The position numbers and the translations under genes were made by a program. Positions 47,984-60,325 of a stretch of 64,000 nt of DNA are shown in pieces. Every line of letters starts with the position of its first letter. The first letter of the stretch is position 1. Source of the stretch: Brachypodium distachyon (Eukaryota > Streptophyta > Magnoliopsida > Poales > Poaceae). The notes under the pieces were generated by a model that made no database searches, had not been told where the DNA came from, and saw only the letters and a list, made by a program, of their open reading frames with translations. The stretch spans positions 53,272,914-53,336,913 of the forward strand of contig NC_016132.3 of the NCBI RefSeq assembly GCF_000005505.3, written 5' to 3'.

Positions 47984-50900
47984 TGGATGGTCCAACACCA
48001 ACAAACATTTTCATAAAGTCTGAACCAGAAATAGACAAGAAAGGTACACCAGACTCTCCAGCAGTAGCTTTAGCAAGGAGAGTCTTTCCTGTGCCAGGAG
48101 GACCTACAAGAAGAGCACCCTTTGGTATTTTAGCTCCCAGTTCTTCATATTTCTTGGGATTTTTCAGGAAATGAACAAATTCCATGATTTCTTGTTTGGC
48201 TTCATCACAGCCAACTACATCCTTAAAGAAAACCTGCACATATAACAAATAAAGATTACTTGAGTTGGACTATGTGTGTATTTGTGTTCAACTTTGCTGC
48301 TCTTTGACAGTGATGAACCAGGCCAAAGCTCATCAACTACACAAATGGAAGCTACCAAGGAATGATCTTCTTATAGATAAATATGAGCCTTTTAAGTGTT
48401 GCCTTCGAATTAGCAATGCAATGTAACAGCAGGCAAAAGACTAACCTTGTCTTTGGAATTTTTGTCCATCTTTGTCACTTGAACTTTTCCAATATTGAAA
48501 ATACTACGGCCTCCTTTCCCAGAACCACCACCAATACTAAATCCACTCTGCATCCCTTTCCCCACCACATATAGCAACCCAAGGATAATAACTGTTGGGG
48601 CTAACTTCAGGATTTCCTGGAACCAACTTACTTCAGCAGGACCATAAGTTACTGGAATATAATCATGTCGATCTATCCCCAATGCTTCCTGGGCCTCTTT
48701 CAACTTTTCTTCGAAAGAATCGACACTCCCAATATTAAAGTAATACTTGTATATGCTCGGTGCCTCTTTCCCAGGGAGATGATTGGTAGTGATATGTATA
48801 TCACTATCCTGATTTTGCTTGGTTAAAGGTGAACTTCTGACATACACTTTTGCAACTTCTTTGTTTGAAACAACAATGTGGTCAACTAACCCAGGTTCTA
48901 ACAACTTGTTCTTAAATTCTTGGAAGCTTATCTGGAAAAGTGAGAAGCAAATGGAATGGATCTTATAAGTAATGGAATAGTAAAAGAAACTGCATCTGTA
49001 TTATCAAAAATGAAAATGCAGTTGTCAATTGATATGGTTCTATTACACATCAAGAAAATACCAGGAGGTACTTATGACATACAGAACTCAAGATTGGCAG
49101 GGGCGGGGGGGAGCACATAGTAACAGAGTAACAATGCCCTAGATCAACAAATTCACTAGGATAGATAGTCGATATGCCATCAGTTTTGAAGTACTGGATG
49201 TATTTGTGTGCCAAAAACCACAGTAATGCTACATACATAGCTAGCAAGCCATGTCATATTATTACTATATCTTTTGGTTCAACTTTGCAATTATCTCTTT
49301 CATGTCATCTACAACATAGAGATTGGTCGTTAATGAATATCTACTGTCATAAAAACCATAAACTAAGACCATCTAGAGGAAAAGCACACATGTTTTTTTG
49401 CCACTTCGCTAGACCACACTAGCAGATTTTTTTTCTTCAAAAAAGAGCAATCATTTACACAATATCCTGGCAGCACTCAAATTGGATGTCAAAGCAATGG
49501 CCCTCACATAGAAGTGGAACATCTCTTCTCAGACGTAACAAGAAATATCAACGACGGAGACCTTGAACTAAGAGAATGCAGAATGGGGTAAGCTTTCTTC
49601 TATGCACTAGAGATCAGGTAAATAGAACTGTTCAGCGAACCAGTATGGAATATTATTCTTGTATGAAAAGCATGTTCAACAGTCAGTGGTCAGTAAGAAG
49701 AGTACCTCATGCTGCGCTGTACTGAGTGGTAAGGTTGATAGTATTAGTTCAAGGAGGAACACAGGAGCAAGGAATCGGAATAGCTTATCAAGTTTTTCCT
49801 GGAAATTCCACTGAGAACCTGAATTGAACTTCTCTGCATAGCGCACAGAGGAAGACCACATTAGTGCATGGCCTGCATGCCAAGCTGAAAGGATAAAATG
49901 CACTCAACCACATAAAAGTTGTAAAATTGCAGGCATATTTGTACATGTTCATGACAGTAAGCTTTCATTTTGAGGCAAACTGCCAGCAGATGTGGCACCA
50001 ACACCCAAAGATTAGCTTTTAAGTTATATACCCATCTGTTCAAATGTGCAGGCTTGTTGTGGGATTCATGTGGTCCATATTTTGAAGCGTTGAGCCGTTG
50101 ACCACTAGTATATGTGAAAGTATATAGACTGACTATCTGAAAATAATGCTATTGAATTTGTCTTGCAAAAATTCCTGCATGCTATATGTTATTTTTAGTA
50201 GCCAATTATGGTTTACAACCATTGTTAAATTCTTGATACTGCAGAAAGTTAAATATGACTTAAAACTTTTGAACAGAGCTGTATGATAATTCGATACTGT
50301 TGGGGAAAGTTATGAAATGACATGAGTTCTGTAGACATCTCCAAAGATTTCCCAAAATGTAAGAGTTGCTTAAAATAGCCCTACCATTATCTAGTTCCAC
50401 AGCAAAATCTCTAATTATCATCTGCTTAGCACCAATTTCTAGCAATAATCAATTGGCCTATAGGGCCTATTTTAGCATAGCATTCTTCCTTCCCAAACTA
50501 CTCATATGTCCACAGAACTGTGCAATGGAAATCAAAATCACAGCTTGTCCAACAAAATAAGCATATCTCTAAATAAATGTGCAGTGCAGATCAAATCACA
50601 AGGTCACAACTTACGCTTTGATTCGGACTTGTCGCTCCCATCCCCTTTCGGCTCCTCCTTCCCATTTGGACAGGACTTGTCGTAATCTAAACAATTAAGG
50701 GCCACGTCATCAACAGAGCCAATAAGCAGATTGAAAGACCACCGCAACCCGCAGAGAAAACTTACTCTTTTTCGACTGGTCGCAGAAAAGACGCCTGGAC
50801 TGCGAGTTGGCAAGCAGGGACCTCCAGTCCCCGACCTTCCCAGGTGCATTGGCGGCCGCAGACCGGTGGACCAGAGCGGACGTCAAGTAACGACGCACAA

Positions 50901-50999
50901 ACCCCAACCCCCCGCTCGCAGAGTCGAGCAGGGGTGGCGGTGGAGGCGACGGCAATGGCGCGCGAAACCCGCCATGACCCCCTAGCAGAGAACCCTAGG

Positions 51000-51541
51000 A
51001 AGGAACGCACATTGCAAACCGTCAATCATGACGCGATGCACCTGAAGCCACCGAAGTGAATAAACGGAGAAGAGGCGGCGGGGTCGTCGGAGACTCGCCT
51101 GACGTGATCGGGAGAGGGCGCGGGGCAGAGAGGAGAGGCTCATGGCGGCGACGGCGAGGGCATGGGAAGGGAGGCGAGCGCTCCGTGCCTAGGGTTTTTG
51201 ATGCCCAGCGATTTCTCAGGTCGGTGCCGTGCCCTTCATGCGAGAGGGACGAACTAAACGGGACGCCGATGGCTTGATTTGCGCCGGCGGAGAGCGACGG
51301 GTTTGTGATTATGATCTAACTAGTCGACATGTGGCAGGTCTGGCCACTAATCTCGATTCGTCAGCATGATAACACGGAAATTAAACTTTAGAACCACTTC
51401 TTTTCATCGAGGTACTGATGGAACAGTGGAGGACGTGCCGGGTGAAAAATTAAAAACTTTCAATCGTAACCAATAAATCTCAGATTAACAAATCAGATGA
51501 AAGGTGAATCCCCTTTGACGAATTGTGCTGCGTGGAACTTA
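51000..51541. other. FtsH 5' flank, GC-rich then ordinary
   Basis: GC-rich (51060-51300), as expected of a promoter and leader for the minus-strand FtsH gene. No gene is seen on the plus strand. Confidence 0.4.
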
Positions 51542-51782
51542 CTCCCTCCATTTCACAAAGGTTGACGTATTTTGTTTCGTTAAGACAAGGTTTTGACCAA
51601 AAATTACATTATTAATATGTAACATATATGATACAAAATCATGATTATTAGAAAAAACTTTTAAAGACGAATGTATCGATATAAATTTCATGTATGTAAA
51701 AACACATATCAATAGAGTTATTATTGGTCAAAGCCTTGTCTTAACGAAACAAAATACACCAACCTTTGTGAAATGGAGAGAG
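51542..51782. mobile_element. Stowaway MITE, 241 bp
   Basis: Inverted ends beginning CTCCCTCCATTTCACAAAGG, flanked by TA (51540-51541, 51783-51784). It has exactly the same length as the copy in MYB3R intron 1 (7750-7990) and the same subterminal motifs, but differs in the middle. Confidence 0.85.
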
Positions 51783-52303
51783 TATTTTATAATCTGCTGT
51801 TGAAGCAGGAAAAAAATTCGTTAGGCAAACAAGAAAATAGTGAAAAGCGGGTGGAAAAAACGGGATTACGACAATCCACTAAAATGCCAAACGTAGGCTA
51901 AATCTCAAATTAACAAATTAGATCAAAGTTGAACCCCCTTTGAACTTCTAATCATGAGTGGGTTTTCATAAACTGCGGTACATGTCACGGTATTGTCATC
52001 CCAATCGATGGAGAAATACGGGAGACAGAGATGTGATATTGTTGTCGATGTAGTATAGAAAAGTTAACTAAGAGCTGGGCTGTCGTGGTTTTAGATGCAC
52101 ACGGATCCAAAGTTTCATCTTTGTTGTGAGAGTATTGCAACGGTAGAGTGAGAAATAAGCAATGCAGGTCATATACTTGTTCCGTGTAACTAATGTACAC
52201 TTTAAGCGGTATAGCATGTTTTAACATGACCCAATCGGCTTGCCACATGCATGTAGTACCAGCCAATTGGTTAAACTCTTTTCGTTTTTAAATCTAAGAA
52301 GTC

Positions 52304-52703
52304 CTAACTTTGTCTAAGTCAAACTTTTCAAAGTTTGACTAAGTTTATAGAAAAAAATATCAACATCTAAAATATCAAATAAAGTTTTGCTGTTTAAAAT
52401 CGTCTGGTGTTTAGTCAGAGATAAGTCGACGGGTTTGGTCGTTGGATTTTAATCCAACGACAGTATGTGGGAAAGGGGAGAGTGGAGATTGCATCTGTAT
52501 TTTAATTAATCCAACGGTTTTGATGTGTCAACTGAGATTTAATCATTTTGTTCCAAAATCAGGCGCCTGAAATATAACCACACCTTATGAATAATATATA
52601 TCATGATGGATTTAACCAAACTAATTTAAAGTCGTATGTATTGATGGATTTTTTTGTAAATTTAGTCAAAAAAGTTTAAAAATATTGACTTAGGACAAAG
52701 TTA
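52304..52703. mobile_element. decayed Stowaway-like element
   Basis: The left arm CTAACTTTGTCTAAGTCAAA is matched by the right arm inverted (CTAACTTTGTCCTAAGTCAA), continuing with TTTGACTAAGTTTATAGAAA against TTGACTAAATTTACAAAAAA. The outer CTCCCTCCGT tips are missing. The middle (about 52400-52580) may be a further insertion. Confidence 0.5.
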
Positions 52704-52737
52704 GTAGCATGATTCATATCCGCGTGGCATACTGATT

Positions 52738-53651
52738 TGTTAGAATTTGTGTTGTGGGTCTGATCAGTCCAAGCCCAATTTTAATAAATTCTGAAAAATC
52801 TCAAAGGCCCATTCATGAAGTGGGATGAGAGGAGTGGGAAGAGAATAGTCCCATCTTGCTAGTTTAGAGTGGGTGAGACCAACATATAAGGGATGTTGTT
52901 TCTCACCTATTGAGCAACTGAGCTAGGGAAATCCCCACGCGTGCTCCTCCTCCTCCTCTGCTCGCCTCGTCACGCGTGCGCGCGCGCCGGGTTTCGTGGA
53001 TCGAGTTCGGGTTCGGGCCGGGCCTTTTATCTTTTTGTCACGCGCGCGAGGTATTTTTGGAATCTGTTACGGACGCCTGCAGATTTTGTGGAGTCGGTTC
53101 AGATTTCCTAAACCGCCTGCGTGACTATATATACAGTCACCCGTCCCTCCGATCGGTATGCAACACAACCGCGCTAGGGTTTCGCCTGTCTCTCGCTTTT
53201 GCGCCGTGGTCGTAGTCTACTCCATCCCGAGCATCGGCGTGCACCAGCAATCGGGGGAGCAGGTCTCCAGAACCTTTCGCCTTTGCGATCCTGTACGGGA
53301 GAGGGCGAATAAGGTTTTTGGGAAGCGCTCCGCGCGACTGCTCGCTTCCTTGTAACCACGGGTCGTCTGCCTTCTCGATCCGGCGGGTGCGCGACGCGCC
53401 GCCGTCTTCTTCGTCAACAACTTCGTCAAGCGAACGTAACAGCAACGGCTTCCTCTCCACCGCAACAGTACGTACATTGTGATTCGATCTGTTGTTTAGT
53501 TATGATCTGTGAGTTCATATTGTTGTTCGTTGGGCTGTTTAATACTTCTAATATTTTAGAGATGCATCTGGTAGTTGCTGTTGTCGTCATGATCTATATT
53601 CTGGAATTATTCATTGAATTGTTATTCTCAAAATTGCTTAATTTTCCGACA
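52738..53651 (+). repeat. 5' LTR of the copia element
   Basis: 914 bp, TGTTAGAATTT...TTTTCCGACA. A TATA box (TATATATA, about 53126-53133) lies in it. About 11 substitutions against the 3' LTR in the first 200 bases by eye, so the insertion is not very recent. Confidence 0.92.
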
Positions 53652-53690
53652 ATCCAAAAACCTTATTGTAGGCAATTTCCTGATTTAACT

Positions 53691-56600
53691 ATGTGTTTAG
53701 CCGATGCATTGAAGCCGGATAAATTTTTCGGGATGTACTTCAAGAGATGGCAATTAAAGGCCATAATCTGGTTGCAGACTCTGAAAGTATTCTGGGTGAC
53801 AGACGGCAAACCAGAGGGAGATTTATCTGAGGAAGCTCAGAAAAATTTCCAGGATGCCAATGTTGCCTTTAGAGGATGCATTCTGAGTGTTCTTTCTGAC
53901 CGTCTTTGTGATGTGTATATGCACATAGAAGACGGGAAGGAGCTGTGGGGTACGGGATGCTAAATTCGGTGCAACGATGCAGGCAGTGAATTGTATACCA
54001 TGGAGTCGCTGAACGACTACAAGATGATGGATAACCGTTCTGTAGTTGAACAGGCGCATGAGATACAGATCATTGTGAGAGATCTCAAGCTTCTCAAGTG
54101 TGATTTACTCGACAAGTACGTGGCTGGGTGCATTATTGCAAAGTTACCTCCCGCGTGGAGGAACTTCGCCACGTCTCTAAAACACAAGAGACAAGAGATA
54201 TTAGTCGAACAACTGATAGCGTCTCTTGATGTTGAAGAGAAAGCTCGGGCTAAGGACACCACTGAGAAGGCTGCTGATATTCCGTCTAACGCCAATATGG
54301 TACAGAGGAATTTTCGCGGCAACGGAAAGAACAAAGGGAAGAAGTCCGCTGTTGTTAACAACAACAAGCCTGCGCAGACTACTACCTTCAAGAAGAAGAA
54401 GAAAATAAACAAAGGCGAGATGAATTGTTTCACCCTTGGAGAGCTCGGCCACTTTTCTAGAGACTGTCCTGATCGTGTGGATCGGAGAGGGGAAAAGGGG
54501 CAGAAGACTGTCAACGTCGTGACCGCTAGCGACACTGACACGTACGGTATTTTACCTACTGTACTTTCAGTGTTTCAATCTCCATGTTGGTGGATTGATA
54601 CAGGTGCTAATGTTCATGTATGTTCTGACATCTCTTTGTTTACTTCTTACCAGCATGGAAGGGATTCAACCGTCTTGATGGGGAACGGGTCGCATGCAGC
54701 TGTTCGTCGTGTTGGTACCGTCGATCTGAAGTTTACTTCGGGGAAGATCGTGCAGCTAAGGAACGTGATGCATTTCCTCTCCATGAACAAGAATCTCGTT
54801 AGCGGTTCCCTTTTATGCATAGATGGTTTTAAGGTAGTTTTAGAGTCTAATAAAGTGGTTGTGTCCAAACATGGACAATTTATTGGTAAATGCTATGAGT
54901 GCGGAGGCTTGTTCCGTTTTTCCCTTTCTGATTTTAGTGACATGTCAGTGAACCATATTTGTGACAGTGTTAATGATGATGCAAGTGTTTGGCATTCTCG
55001 TTTATGTCATGTTAATTTTGGTTTAATGTCTCGGCTATCCACTGAGTTTAATTCCTACTTTCACCATTGCCAAAGGTTCTAAGTGTCATAGTTGTGTGCA
55101 ATCAAAGCAACCTCGAAAGCCCCGCACGGCAACCGAGGAGAGAAATCTGGCACCTCTAGAACTCATACATTCTGATCTTTGTGAGATGAATGGTGTGTTG
55201 ACAAAAGGTGGAAAGAGATATTTCATGACGTTGATTGATGATGCTACTAGATTCTGCTATGTTTATTTGTTGCGAACTAAAGATGAGGCTTTAGACTACT
55301 TTAAAATCTATAAGGCTGAAGTTGAAAATCAATTGGAAAGAAAGATCAAACGTTTTAGGTCGGATCGTGGTGGGGAGTATTTCTCCAATGTATTTGATGA
55401 GTTTTGTGCGGAACATGGTATTATTCATGAGAGGACGCCTCCCTATTCTCCCCAATCAAACGGGGTCGCCGAGAGGAAAAGCCGCACGCTGACTGTCTTG
55501 GTGAATTCCATGTTAGCCACTGCCGGTTTATCTAAGGCATGGTGGGGGAAGGCGCTATTGACTTCATGTCATGTCCTGAATAAAGTTCCAAACAAAAATA
55601 AAGAGAAGACTCCCTATGAGGAGTGGATTGGAAAAAAGCCATCACTTTCTTACTTGCGCACTTGGGGATGTTTGGCTAAGGTCAACGTTCCAATTCCAAA
55701 GAAACGCAAGCTCGGACCGAAAACAGTGGATTGTATCTTTTTAGGCTATGCTCAGCGAAGCGTGGGCTATAGATTCTTGGTAGTTAAATCCGAGGTACCT
55801 GATATGCATGTTGATACTATTATGGAATCCTGTGATGCAACATTTTTTGAGAATATTTTTCTTATGAAAGATATGCATAGCATTGCTAGAATTTCCTCTG
55901 AAATATTACCTGAGTCTAGCATATCTGAATCTAATACATCTGATAATGAATCTGAACATCTTGAGGATGATGTTGAGAAAGATGACAATGAAGCTCCTTC
56001 CAGGAGTAAGAGACGAAGGATTGCAAAATCCTTCGGTGATGACTTCATTGTGTACATTGTGGAGGATACTCTCAAAACCATTGCAGAGGCATATGCATCT
56101 CCGGATGCAGATGACTGGAAAGAGCTGTCTAGAGTGAGATGGACTCCATTCTTTCTAATGGGACTTGAGATCTATCTGAACGACCCCACGGTTGTAACCC
56201 AGTAGGCTGCAAGTGGGTGTTCAAGAAGAAGCTAAGGCCTGACGGTACTATTGAAAAGTATAAGGCACGGCTTGTGCGAAAGGCTACACTCAGAAAGAAG
56301 GCAAAGATTACTTTGACACCTATTCACCCGTTGCTAGACTTACTACCATTCGAGTACTACTATCCCTGGCTGCCTCCTACGGTCTTGTCGTTCATCAAAT
56401 GGACGTAAAGACAGCTTTCCTTAACGGAGAGTTGGAAAAGGAAATTTACATGGAACAACAAGATGGGTTTGTGGTAAAGGGTGAAGAGAGAAACGTGTGC
56501 AAGTTACTAAAATCTTTGTATGGACTAAAACAAGCACCTAAGCAATGGCACGAGAAGTTTGACAGAACTTTAACTTCTGCAGGCTTTGTCATTAATGAGG

Positions 56601-57617
56601 CTGATAGATGTGTGTACAATCGCCATGGTGGGGGCGAATGTGTTATTTTGTGTTTGTACATGGATGAAATTCTGATTTTTGGTACAAGCATAAAAGTGAT
56701 AAATGAGGTCAAGTCGTTTCTATCAAATTGCTTTGATATGAAAGATCTGTGAGAGGCTGATGTTATTCTTATCAATAAGCTGGTTAAGGATGAGAGTAGA
56801 ATTACTTTGTTGCAATCCCACTATGTTGAGAAGGTCTTGAGTCGCTTCGGTTTTACTGACAGCAAACCTTCACCAACATCTTATGACCCCAGCGTGATAC
56901 TCAGAAAGAACAATGGAGAAGGAAAGATCAATTGAGATACTCTCAAATAATCGGTTTCCTTATGTACTTAGCTAGCGCTACGAGGCCTGATATCTCTTTT
57001 GCTGTGAGAAAATTGAGTAGGTTCACGTCAAACCCGGATATAGATCATTGGCATGCACTAGAAAGGATATTGCATTATCTAAAAGATCGGTGAGTTATGG
57101 AATACATTATTCAGGGCATCCAGCTGTGCTTGAGGGATATTGTGATTCAAACTGGATCTCTGAAGCAGATGATCTCTACGCCACAACCGGGTATGCTTTC
57201 ATACTTGGTGGTGGTGTAGTATTATGGAGATCTTGCAAACAGACCATATTGACGAGGTCAACTATGGAAGCAGAGCTTGCTGCTTTAGATACAACCACCT
57301 TTGAGGCAGAGTGGTTGAGAGATCTTTTGATGGAATTGCCGGTGGTTGAAAAACTAGTGCCGGCTATTCTGATGAACTATGATAATCAAACGGTTATTAC
57401 TAAAGTAAACAGTTCAAAGGATAACGCGAAGTCATCAAAACACGTGAGGAGACGTGTGCAGTCTGTCAGGAAATTGAAAAACTCCGGAGTGATAATTGTT
57501 ACATATATTCAAACGGAGAAAAACCTGGCAGATCCCTTTACCAAGGGACTATCCCGTAATGTGATAGAGAGTGCATCGAGGGAGATGGGGTTGAGACCCA
57601 TGAATGTTGTGCCATAG
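53691..57617 (+). pseudogene. broken copia gag-pol
   Basis: The gag segment from ATG 53691 is interrupted by two frameshifts near 53945-53985. The zinc knuckle at 54426-54467 keeps C-H-C but the second Cys is Leu. The protease keeps DTGA (54597-54608). A break at 55075-55095 separates the pre-integrase part from the integrase core (DDE-type, with FRSDRGGEYF and SPQSNGVAERKSR, 55096-56205). The RT part has a stop near 56205, a frame change near 56400, LYGLKQAP intact, a changed active-site pair (YMDEIL) and another stop near 56751. RNase H ([17 protein letters not shown]) runs to 57617. Not capable of encoding a complete polyprotein. Confidence 0.9.
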
Positions 57618-58158
57618 TGGTAACCCAACCTATGTGATCGGAGATACCGTGAAGTAGGATCTGGGAAGAACGAAGCTATCGGTATAACAGAGGAGAGTAT
57701 GTTATAACCCTCTCTATGTGAAGATGTGCGACTCCCAAATTGCTGTAAGGCAGGTTGGCGACATGCCTTAATGTGTTCATTGCGGCTATAAGTAGCGAAA
57801 GATGCTGTCCTACAGAGTATTCTTGAAAGAACACACCTATATGAGTCCGACTGTCTAACGTCGCTGTCTATGTGAGATTTGGATGATCTCTAGTAACTCA
57901 TGAAGAGACCACGAAGTATGACGCATATGCTCCACCCGCGGGGTAGACTACTGATAGCCGAGTACTGGTTGACTTTGAGTGAAATCTATTTCACGCCAGC
58001 TTGCAATTCAAGACTTAGTCCATTGGGAGTGTGGATGGATGTAACTTAAAGTTCTAGGCAGAAGTTCAACTTAACAGTCTCTGCTGAAACACTAGTATAT
58101 AAACAAGTAGCGAGAACAGGTAAATCTCTAAATGGGTATTTGAGATCTGGTGGGGGAT

Positions 58159-59058
58159 TGTTAGAATTTGTGTTGTGGGCCTCATCAGCCCAAGCCCAAT
58201 TTTATTAAATTCTCAAAAATCTCAAAAGCCCATTCATGAAGTGGGATTAGAGGAGTGGAAAGAGAATAGTCCCATCTTGCTAGTTTAGAGTGAGTGAGAC
58301 CAACATATAAGGGATGTTGTTTCTCACCTATTGAGCAAGTGAGCTAGGGAAATCCCCACGCGCGCTCCTCCTCCTCCGCTCGCCACGCCACGACGCGCGT
58401 GCCGCGTTTCGTGGTTCGAGTTCGAGCCGTGCGGGGCCGGGCCTTTTATCTTTTTGTCACGCGCGCGAGGTATTTTTGGAATCTGTTACGGACGCGTGCA
58501 GATTTTGTGGAGTCGGTTCAGGTTTCCTAAACCGCCCGTGTGACTATATATACAGCCGCTCGTCCCTTCGATCGGTATGCAACACAACCGCGCTAGGGTT
58601 TCGCCTGTCTCTCGCTTTTGTGCCGTCGTCATAGTCTACTCCATCCCGAGCGCCGGCGTGCACCAGTGATCGGGAGAGCAGGTCTCCGGAACCTTTCGCC
58701 TTTGTGATCCTGTACGGGAGAGGGCGAATAAGGTTTTTGGGAAGCGCTCCGCGCGACTGCTCGCTTCCCTGCAACCACGGGTCGTCTGTCTTCTCGATCC
58801 GGCGGGTGCGCGACGCGCCGCCGTCTTCTTCGTCAAGCGAACGTAACAGCAACGGCTTCCTCTCCACCGCAACAGTATGTACATTGTGATTCGATCTGTT
58901 GTTTAGTTATGATCTGCGAGTTCATATTGCTGTTCGTTGGGCTGTTTAATACTTCTAGTATTTTAGAGATGCATCTGCTAGTTGCTACTGTCGTCATGAT
59001 CTATATTCTGGAATTATTCATTGAATTGTTATTCTCGAAATTGATTAATTTTCCAACA
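58159..59058 (+). repeat. 3' LTR of the copia element
   Basis: 900 bp, TGTTAGAATTT...TTTTCCAACA; it lacks a 12-bp piece present in the 5' LTR near 53404. Confidence 0.92.
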
Positions 59059-60325
59059 AGATTCTATCTATCTAGCAGAGTTCTATTCACCAGTGTCACC
59101 CCAATGCCCACTGATTTTTTGCGTGGTTACCTTTGGTTATCTAATATCTAATTAAAGTAGCAGAAATTCTATGGCCTAGATTTAACAAAAGTTATCGGAC
59201 CGTGGAGATTCAGTCTACAGATAATTAAAACACAAAGCAATCCCGAATACTTAGCCGCAGACACACAGCGAAGGAATATGGACACATATTTGCAATTGGA
59301 GTTCAAGTATAATTAGCCATCCAATCAGAGCTCAGGTAAGAGTTCAAGCAATCGGAGGTCAGGAGTAATACGCCACGTAATCCCCTCCACGTCCGTATAG
59401 TATCCAACTTGAAATCGGTATGGACTCTCTGCCCATCAAAGACATCACACGGCACCTACAAGATCACAACTATCTCCGTGTCCGTAATAAATCCTAACGC
59501 GTTTGATTTTCCAACCACATAACACTGCTTCTGCTTGCCGGTTGCTATACAGACACAAATTCTACAATTAGGAATTAGCTCGATCAGTACATCACATAGC
59601 ACGGAGCGCCATACGTAGGTGTTCTAGCGGCAAGCCCGAGCAATTGATGAATCTCCTGCCCAGTACTTGAGATCAATTTGATCGAGGGACTCGATTGTCT
59701 GACCTCGCCAAGCGGAGTTCACACGCAACAAATAGCCCCTGCCACGCTAAGGTACAGGCACAGGCAACTATGTCTTCAAAGGACAAGGTGGCAAAACAAC
59801 GAACGAGTAAGTCCAAACCAAGAACAAAACTGCATGCATCGATTTGTCTTTGTAATCCACACTTACCTTCGGTACCATGGATATATGCCTGAGACGCAAA
59901 CCCAGATTTCTAAAGCAATAGAAATATTATGGTCCAGATATTCAAAAAATTGGCGTATGGTTTAGAATTGTCAGAAACCAATCAATTTGATCTGATCATA
60001 AGGAGGTATATGAAACCAATTGGAAATCTATTAGTATATAATTAAAACAAAATGACAAGAAGTCAACGTGTCCGTCCACATAGGTTAAAATATATCCACT
60101 GTTGATTTTAGATTTTAATGGTTATGATTAGATACTAGAAACTTTCGGCCCGGACACCTAAATAGATGGCGGACCGATTGAATGCTACTCCGTACTTGCG
60201 ATGTCATACTCCATAGTGAGTGGTTTGTCAGCTGGACTCTGTGAGGTACACATATTAGCTTAAAGTGCTAATTAAAATTAGAACCGGTGTCCTAAACTTC
60301 TACATGTACATAAAACAATCCAATA
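59059..60325. other. intergenic, no gene seen
   Basis: Mixed composition, short open frames only, with no domain or RNA recognised. Confidence 0.4.

Larger units (their letters stand above)
45306..50975 (-). pseudogene. FTSH: mitochondrial-type FtsH (m-AAA) protease, internal exons missing
   Basis: Recognisable exons in reading order: about 50975-50766, 50686-50615, 49833-49706, 48931-48446, 48233-47982, 46077-45850, 45761-45306. FtsH proteins are membrane AAA+ zinc proteases that degrade inner-membrane proteins; the N-terminus here (GGLGFVRRYLTSALV, then SRRLFCDQSKKS) looks like a plant FTSH3/FTSH10 presequence. A membrane segment (FRFLAPVFLLELILSTLPL) is in exon 3 and a second (LAPTVIILGLLYVVGKGM) in exon 4. 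Walker A is intact (VGPPGTGKT) and so is the zinc site ([11 protein letters not shown]). But exon 5 stops at FVGVGPSR and the next exon starts at VISKMER: about 170 residues with Walker B and the arginine-finger region are absent, and the 1.9 kb between holds unrelated sequence. The two exons still join in phase. The coding frame of exon 1 has no ATG; the nearest ATG (50975) is in another frame. The normal FMEMF is FMKMF. I read it as a decaying copy, though a truncated protein is conceivable. Confidence 0.8.
52738..59058 (+). mobile_element. Ty1/copia LTR retrotransposon, full length, decayed
   Basis: Two LTRs (52738-53651 and 58159-59058) flank an internal region with the copia order gag, protease, integrase, reverse transcriptase, RNase H. 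Flanks TGATT (before) and AGATT (after) are an imperfect 5-bp target duplication. A polypurine tract (GGTGGGGGA) precedes the 3' LTR. The sequence after the 5' LTR does not show the usual tRNA-Met primer site TGGTATCAGAGC, so the primer site is lost or unusual. Several frameshifts and stops break the polyprotein, so it cannot move on its own. Confidence 0.92.
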
